DNA from: Flavobacteriales bacterium UBA3442
GTDB lineage: Bacteria > Bacteroidota > Bacteroidia > Flavobacteriales > Schleiferiaceae
Assembly: GCA_002378565.1 (NCBI GenBank)
Contig: DFSH01000057.1
Span: 26,182 to 37,273 of the forward strand
DNA: 11,092 nucleotides
Direction of reading: 5' to 3'
Under the pieces are notes generated by a model that saw nothing but the letters and a program-made list of their open reading frames with translations, was not told where the DNA came from and did not search any database. Shown here piece by piece: positions 7,663 to 11,092 of the stretch. Both the position numbers and the translations under genes were made by a program. The first letter of the stretch is position 1, and the number at the start of each line of letters is the position of its first letter.

Positions 7663-8438
7663 TGCCCTTTGTACACCTGGACTACTGGCCCAGTCAGTTG
7701 AATTTTTTTAAAACCCGCATCGGATCCTTCAAAGTCAATGATTAGTCGACCACCTTTAGCCTCCAGTTGAATGGGTGATGGCAGACGATTTATTTGATGG
7801 ATGACCAATGCTGCTGCGACTGCACCTGTTCCGCAACTCAAGGTCTCTGACTCAACGCCGCGTTCATAGGTTCTGATTGCATAGGCATTGTCGCCTTGTA
7901 TGGGTTGCACCCAGTTGATGTTGCAGCCACCTTGTTTTACATAATAACCATACCTAAGCTTCTTGCCCAATTCCATGACGTCCAATGTACCTAAATCCTC
8001 AGATTCAGGCAGCAAAAAAACATGATGTGGTGAACCGGTATCCAGGAAGTAACCCCCTACCGAAGCCTTTGCTAATGCCATGTTCTCCATGGCTATCGTG
8101 ACCTCATCCGAACCCTTCCACCAGGCCTCGTGCAAGCCGTCAACCGCTTCAAACGAGCATTCAGAACCTGAGAACAAGTCGCTGCGTTTGGCAAAGTCTA
8201 CGGCACAGCGCGAGCCATTGCCACATAAGCTACCTAAGGCGCCATCAGCATTGTAATACGTCACTTTGAAATCAGCTACATGGCTGACAGATAATCGGAC
8301 CAAACCATCAGCACCAATGCCTGTTCGCCGGCAACAAGCCTTGGCAATCATCCGGTCATCCAGCCAATCCCCATCCATCTCATCGATGAGAATGAAGTCA
8401 TTGCCTGCGCCATGGTATTTGGTGAAATGAGATTTCAT
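7650..8438 (-). CDS. dapF: Diaminopimelate epimerase
   Basis: DapF interconverts LL- and meso-diaminopimelate in the cytoplasm, using two cysteines as acid and base and no cofactor. Meso-DAP is the cross-linking residue of peptidoglycan and the precursor of lysine. At 262 residues it has normal length. The N-terminal FTKYHGAGNDFILID (Asn13) is diagnostic. The first catalytic cysteine is Cys72 in YYNADGALGSLCGNGSRC; the second is Cys202 in RGVESETLSCGTGAVAAAL. TGSPHHV (134-140) and NINWV (173-177) are further substrate-site motifs. The start is set by the conserved N-terminus. The gene leads the minus-strand operon with the acetyltransferase and mltG, linking precursor supply to glycan-strand cleavage. 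A consensus -7 box ends just 4 bases before the ATG, so the mRNA may have almost no leader. Confidence 0.97.
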   Translation of the reverse strand: MKSHFTKYHGAGNDFILIDEMDGDWLDDRMIAKACCRRTGIGADGLVRLSVSHVADFKVTYYNADGALGSLCGNGSRCAVDFAKRSDLFSGSECSFEAVDGLHEAWWKGSDEVTIAMENMALAKASVGGYFLDTGSPHHVFLLPESEDLGTLDVMELGKKLRYGYYVKQGGCNINWVQPIQGDNAYAIRTYERGVESETLSCGTGAVAAALVIHQINRLPSPIQLEAKGGRLIIDFEGSDAGFKKIQLTGPVVQVYKGQWPW

Positions 8439-8442
8439 ACCT

Positions 8443-8473
8443 CAAATTTAAGGATGTGGAACAGTTTTTGAAA
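8443..8473 (-). promoter_or_regulatory. Promoter of the dapF-GNAT-mltG operon
   Basis: Read on the minus strand, TAAATTTG at 8450-8443 matches the TAnnTTTG -7 box exactly. TTTC at 8473-8470 lies 19 bases upstream, in place of the -33 TTTG. The dapF ATG begins at 8438, so the start of transcription should fall at or within a few bases of the start codon. Confidence 0.55.
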
Positions 8474-8495
8474 TTAAAGCAGTGAATTAATTCAA
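8467..8495 (+). promoter_or_regulatory. Candidate weak promoter of the serine protease gene
   Basis: TTTG at 8467-8470 is followed, after 17 bases, by TAATTCAA at 8488-8495. The latter matches only the TA and first T of the TAnnTTTG box, so this is a weak candidate. The ATG is at 8501, so this promoter would also give a very short leader. A 12-bp perfect palindrome, TGAATTAATTCA, at 8483-8494 overlaps the -7 region and could be a regulator site. The promoter might instead lie inside dapF. Confidence 0.3.
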
Positions 8496-8500
8496 CAAAT

Positions 8501-9961
8501 ATGAAGGTATCAACCTATTTAACCATTGGTGGCGCAGTGGTCATTGGCATTCTTGGCGGCATCAGCGGTGCTGCAATTTTTCAGCAAAGCCAACCCCAGC
8601 AAGTGGTCTACGAAAATCACACCCTTCCAGCCAGCCAGTTGACAAGCAACATCCAACCTGGGATTGTTAGCTCAACAGATTTTTCATCAGCTGCTGAACA
8701 AGCAGTTCATGCAGTCGTGAATGTGAAAACAACCGTTGAGAAAGGCTATTATTTCAACCCATTCAAGGATTTTTTCTTTGGTTCTGAGGAAGGGTCTCAA
8801 ATCCAGCCCCGCATGGTTCAAGGATCTGGGTCCGGTGTCATCATTGCCTCCGATGGTTACATTGTAACCAACAATCACGTCGTCAAAGACGCAGTATCAT
8901 TGACTGTAACGCTTAATAACAACAGGGAATATGCCGCTAAAGTTGTTGGAATCGATGCAACCACTGACTTGGCCGTATTGAAAATATCAAGTGACAAAAC
9001 CCTCCCCTTCATGACATTTGCCAATTCTGACAATTTACGACTGGGCGAATGGGTTCTTGCAGTTGGCAACCCATTCAACCTTACCTCAACGGTGACTGCA
9101 GGCATTGTCTCAGCAAAAGGCCGGAACATCAACATCATTGACAACCAATCAGCCATTGAAGCTTTCATACAAACGGATGCTGCCGTCAACCCCGGCAACA
9201 GTGGCGGCGCCTTAATCAATACTTCAGGTGAGCTCATTGGTATCAATACAGCGATATCTACCCACACAGGAAGTTATGAGGGCTACAGCTTTGCCATACC
9301 TGCAAACATTGTAAGCAAGGTGGTCAATGACATCATGACCTATGGTATGGTTCAACGGGCATACCTAGGGGTTAATATCACCAACATCAACCAGGCCTTA
9401 AAGGAGCAAGAGGACATTGACCTCAGCCAAGGGGTTTACATCGCTGAGCTAAGCCCCAAGGGGGGCGCTATGGATGCTGGGCTGAAAAAGGGTGACATCA
9501 TTGTCAATGCTGGCGGTAAAATTGTGAAAAAAACAGCAGAGCTTTTAGAGATTATCGGTTCAAAAAAACCTGGTGACAAGCTATTGATTGAGGTGATTCG
9601 CAATGGCAATCGCAAGTCCTTCCAAGTGACATTAAAAAACCTCGTTGGAACCACCGACATCCTCCAACAGGAGGACATGGAAAGCTTAAGAACCCTAGGC
9701 GCTGCCTTTGAGACATTGACGCAGACAGAGATGCGAACTTATGGGTTGCGATCTGGTGTCAAGATCAGCGACATCGGCAAAGGAAACCTAGCTAAAGCAG
9801 GTGTCCCTCAGGGGTTCATACTGGTCCGACTCAACAACCAATATGTCAGCAATCAAGCTGAAGTTTCAGCCATCATCAATACGCTTGACCCCGGTGATGG
9901 CATACTGTTGCAAGGGTTGATGCCTAACGGTCAACCTGAGGTGTTTGCTTTCGCCCTGTAA
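8501..9961 (+). CDS. degP: Do/HtrA-family trypsin-like serine protease with two PDZ domains
   Basis: A 486-residue envelope protease/chaperone that degrades misfolded exported proteins. Residues about 8-28 form a hydrophobic segment rich in Gly and Ile that could be an uncleaved anchor or a signal peptide. The chymotrypsin-like domain (about 62-280) holds the catalytic triad His126 (TNNHVV), Asp156 (TTDLAVLKI) and Ser234 (NPGNSGGAL). A short LA loop with several Phe residues precedes it (about 84-100). PDZ1 spans about 285-380, with AYLGV (287-291) as its peptide-binding loop. PDZ2 (about 395-486) is shorter and diverged. Two PDZ domains fit the DegP/DegQ architecture rather than DegS, so the symbol names the family and does not claim strict orthology. 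The gene is divergent from dapF across 62 bp and upstream of a GAPDH gene with its own promoter. A stress-responsive sigma factor could act here, but I see no clear site. Confidence 0.93.
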   Translation: MKVSTYLTIGGAVVIGILGGISGAAIFQQSQPQQVVYENHTLPASQLTSNIQPGIVSSTDFSSAAEQAVHAVVNVKTTVEKGYYFNPFKDFFFGSEEGSQIQPRMVQGSGSGVIIASDGYIVTNNHVVKDAVSLTVTLNNNREYAAKVVGIDATTDLAVLKISSDKTLPFMTFANSDNLRLGEWVLAVGNPFNLTSTVTAGIVSAKGRNINIIDNQSAIEAFIQTDAAVNPGNSGGALINTSGELIGINTAISTHTGSYEGYSFAIPANIVSKVVNDIMTYGMVQRAYLGVNITNINQALKEQEDIDLSQGVYIAELSPKGGAMDAGLKKGDIIVNAGGKIVKKTAELLEIIGSKKPGDKLLIEVIRNGNRKSFQVTLKNLVGTTDILQQEDMESLRTLGAAFETLTQTEMRTYGLRSGVKISDIGKGNLAKAGVPQGFILVRLNNQYVSNQAEVSAIINTLDPGDGILLQGLMPNGQPEVFAFAL

Positions 9962-10076
9962 ACCACTGTGTAAATTTTAACCCATTGGGGCATAAAAAAT
10001 CAGCAAGAAAGGATGGCCGTTCACCCAAGTAGAAATACTTTTGCCTTACCCTTACACTGAATCAACCGACCCTTTG
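9962..10076 (+). promoter_or_regulatory. Intergenic region with promoter of the GAPDH gene
   Basis: In this 115-bp gap, TACTTTTG at 10036-10043 matches the TAnnTTTG -7 box exactly. The -33 position (about 10013-10016) reads ATGG, which is a poor match. Transcription would start near 10049, giving a leader of about 28 bases. No strong terminator for the protease gene is seen; CCCATTGGGG at 9981-9990 can form only a 3-bp stem. Confidence 0.5.
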
Positions 10077-11092
10077 ATGACTCCCGCTTCCAAACATTCC
10101 TTTTACGCAAGCAAAACATCTGAACGCTTGCATGATGAGCGCGCTGCCACTTCATTGATTAAGCGCGTTGGCGACCTTTTTTTTGATAAAAATGTTCATG
10201 TGGTACTTTTCCGCCAAGCCCTGGTAGATCAAAGGCCTTCTGAATTGCTTCAGGCTCATGTGCACGCCAGCAATATGGCTGGTGAGGCAATCACTGTCCA
10301 AGATTCATTGGCCATGATCAAGGCATTGCAAGAAACCCTTGTTCAAAACAGCTCCATTGACATTGGACGCATGGCAGTTGAATGGAAGCGTGAAGCAGGC
10401 GTTTACCTGGAAAGGAATGCCTTTATTCATGCCAAACTCAAGGCCTTCATGAACAGTCAGAACCCCGACTCTGAACCTGTTGACGTGGTGTTGTACGGTT
10501 TTGGACGCATCGGCCGCTTGGTCGCACGCGAGCTAATCAGCCAGGAAGGTCGCGGCAATCAGCTGCGCCTTCGCGGCATTGTCACACGCGGTGAAGACGA
10601 AGTCAGTTTAGAGAAGCGCGCTTCCTTGCTTCGTGTGGATTCCATCCATGGGCAATTCCCCGGAACCGTTGAGACTGATCATGAAAACAACGCATTGATC
10701 GTCAATGGCCGACCCGTTGTGATGATTGCTGCCAGCGATCCCACAAAAATCGACTACACTGCCTATGGCATTGATAATGCCTTGATCATTGACAACACGG
10801 GTGCCTTTCGCGACAGAGAGGCATTGAACCTTCACACGCAAGCAAAAGGCGCAAGCAAGGTTCTCCTAACCGCACCTGGCGGTGGGGTTCCTAACATTGT
10901 CTTTGGGGTAAATCACCTCGATGTGGACAAGGATGAAACCATCTTTTCAGCGGCCAGCTGCACGACCAATGCCATTGTCCCTGTACTGAAAGTCATTGAG
11001 GATGTATTAGGCATTGAACAAGGTCACATTGAAACCATTCATGCCTACACCAATGACCAGAATTTGGTAGACAACATGCACAAGAAATACCG
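10077..11092 (+). CDS. gap: Long-form glyceraldehyde-3-phosphate dehydrogenase (3' truncated)
   Basis: The frame runs from ATG 10077 to the window end (338 full codons). The enzyme oxidises glyceraldehyde 3-phosphate to 1,3-bisphosphoglycerate, or the reverse, in central carbon metabolism. Residues about 1-135 are a predominantly helical, charged extension that classical 330-residue GAPDHs lack. It is typical of the roughly 480-residue long form found in Bacteroidota and some Gammaproteobacteria. The Rossmann loop is YGFGRIGR with Gly141, Gly143 and Gly146. The active-site Cys295 lies in AASCTTNAIVP and His322 in TIHAYTNDQ; the 27-residue spacing equals that of Cys149/His176 in classical enzymes. 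After the second Rossmann strand the sequence reads RGIVTRGEDE, without the Asp at the normal place of NAD-specific enzymes, so cofactor preference is open. The start is the first in-frame ATG of the open frame and fits the promoter, but no Shine-Dalgarno supports it. Confidence 0.93.
   Translation, partial: MTPASKHSFYASKTSERLHDERAATSLIKRVGDLFFDKNVHVVLFRQALVDQRPSELLQAHVHASNMAGEAITVQDSLAMIKALQETLVQNSSIDIGRMAVEWKREAGVYLERNAFIHAKLKAFMNSQNPDSEPVDVVLYGFGRIGRLVARELISQEGRGNQLRLRGIVTRGEDEVSLEKRASLLRVDSIHGQFPGTVETDHENNALIVNGRPVVMIAASDPTKIDYTAYGIDNALIIDNTGAFRDREALNLHTQAKGASKVLLTAPGGGVPNIVFGVNHLDVDKDETIFSAASCTTNAIVPVLKVIEDVLGIEQGHIETIHAYTNDQNLVDNMHKKY

Noticed and set aside
8875..9267. 130-residue open frame on the minus strand inside the protease gene
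   Set aside because: It is antisense to the catalytic domain, whose triad is intact on the plus strand, and its translation has no recognisable motif.
9981..9990. CCCATTGGGG as a terminator of the protease gene
   Set aside because: The stem is 3 bp with a 3-base loop, too weak, although an A-rich run follows.
10608..10841. 77-residue minus-strand open frame within gap
   Set aside because: It is antisense to the Rossmann domain of GAPDH, which is continuous from 10077 to the window end.
1..11092. CRISPR array, tRNA, rRNA, defence or toxin-antitoxin system
   Set aside because: No short direct-repeat array, no structured RNA gene and no defence-associated domain could be found; all coding space is taken by recognisable families or the T9SS protein.

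Overview
The window looks like a chromosomal segment from a member of the Bacteroidota. Three things point there. The 1602-residue protein ends in a type IX secretion (T9SS) type A sorting domain. Three of the transcription units are preceded by a TAnnTTTG -7 box, the promoter form used by the primary sigma factor of that phylum. None of the starts has a convincing Shine-Dalgarno sequence. Base composition is near even by eye. I would not name a family or genus.

Layout. (1) Positions 2-1194, plus strand: the 3' part of a DnaQ-type 3'-5' exonuclease with an ExoX-like C-terminal domain, joined by an ATGA overlap to a fumarylacetoacetate hydrolase (FAH) family enzyme resembling FAHD1/acylpyruvase. 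(2) Positions 1278-6086, plus strand: one very large secreted protein with its own promoter. It has a signal peptide, five jelly-roll (MAM-like) modules alternating with Ig/CARDB-like linkers, and a T9SS C-terminal domain. (3) Positions 6110-6138: a perfect 13-bp hairpin that separates this gene from the convergent operon. (4) Positions 6143-8438, minus strand: a compact operon dapF - GNAT acetyltransferase - mltG in which every junction overlaps. (5) Positions 8439-8500: a 62-bp divergent promoter region. (6) Positions 8501-9961, plus strand: a membrane-anchored Do/HtrA-type serine protease with two PDZ domains. (7) From 10077 to the window end, plus strand: the N-terminal two thirds of a long-form glyceraldehyde-3-phosphate dehydrogenase with an N-terminal extension of about 135 residues.

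How the genes work together. The minus-strand operon is centred on the cell wall: DapF makes meso-diaminopimelate for peptidoglycan and lysine, and MltG cleaves nascent glycan strands. The divergent HtrA-type protease is an envelope quality-control enzyme, so the 6.1-10.0 kb part reads as an envelope-maintenance neighbourhood. The giant T9SS cargo is an exported surface or secreted protein of unknown function. The exonuclease/FAH pair and the GAPDH are metabolic or DNA-housekeeping genes with no evident link to the rest.

I see no mobile element, CRISPR array, tRNA or rRNA, and no defence or toxin system. Most of the window is ordinary core genome. The parts most worth a second look are the regularly spaced modular architecture of the giant protein, the back-to-back and apparently near-leaderless promoters between dapF and the protease gene, and the extended GAPDH.
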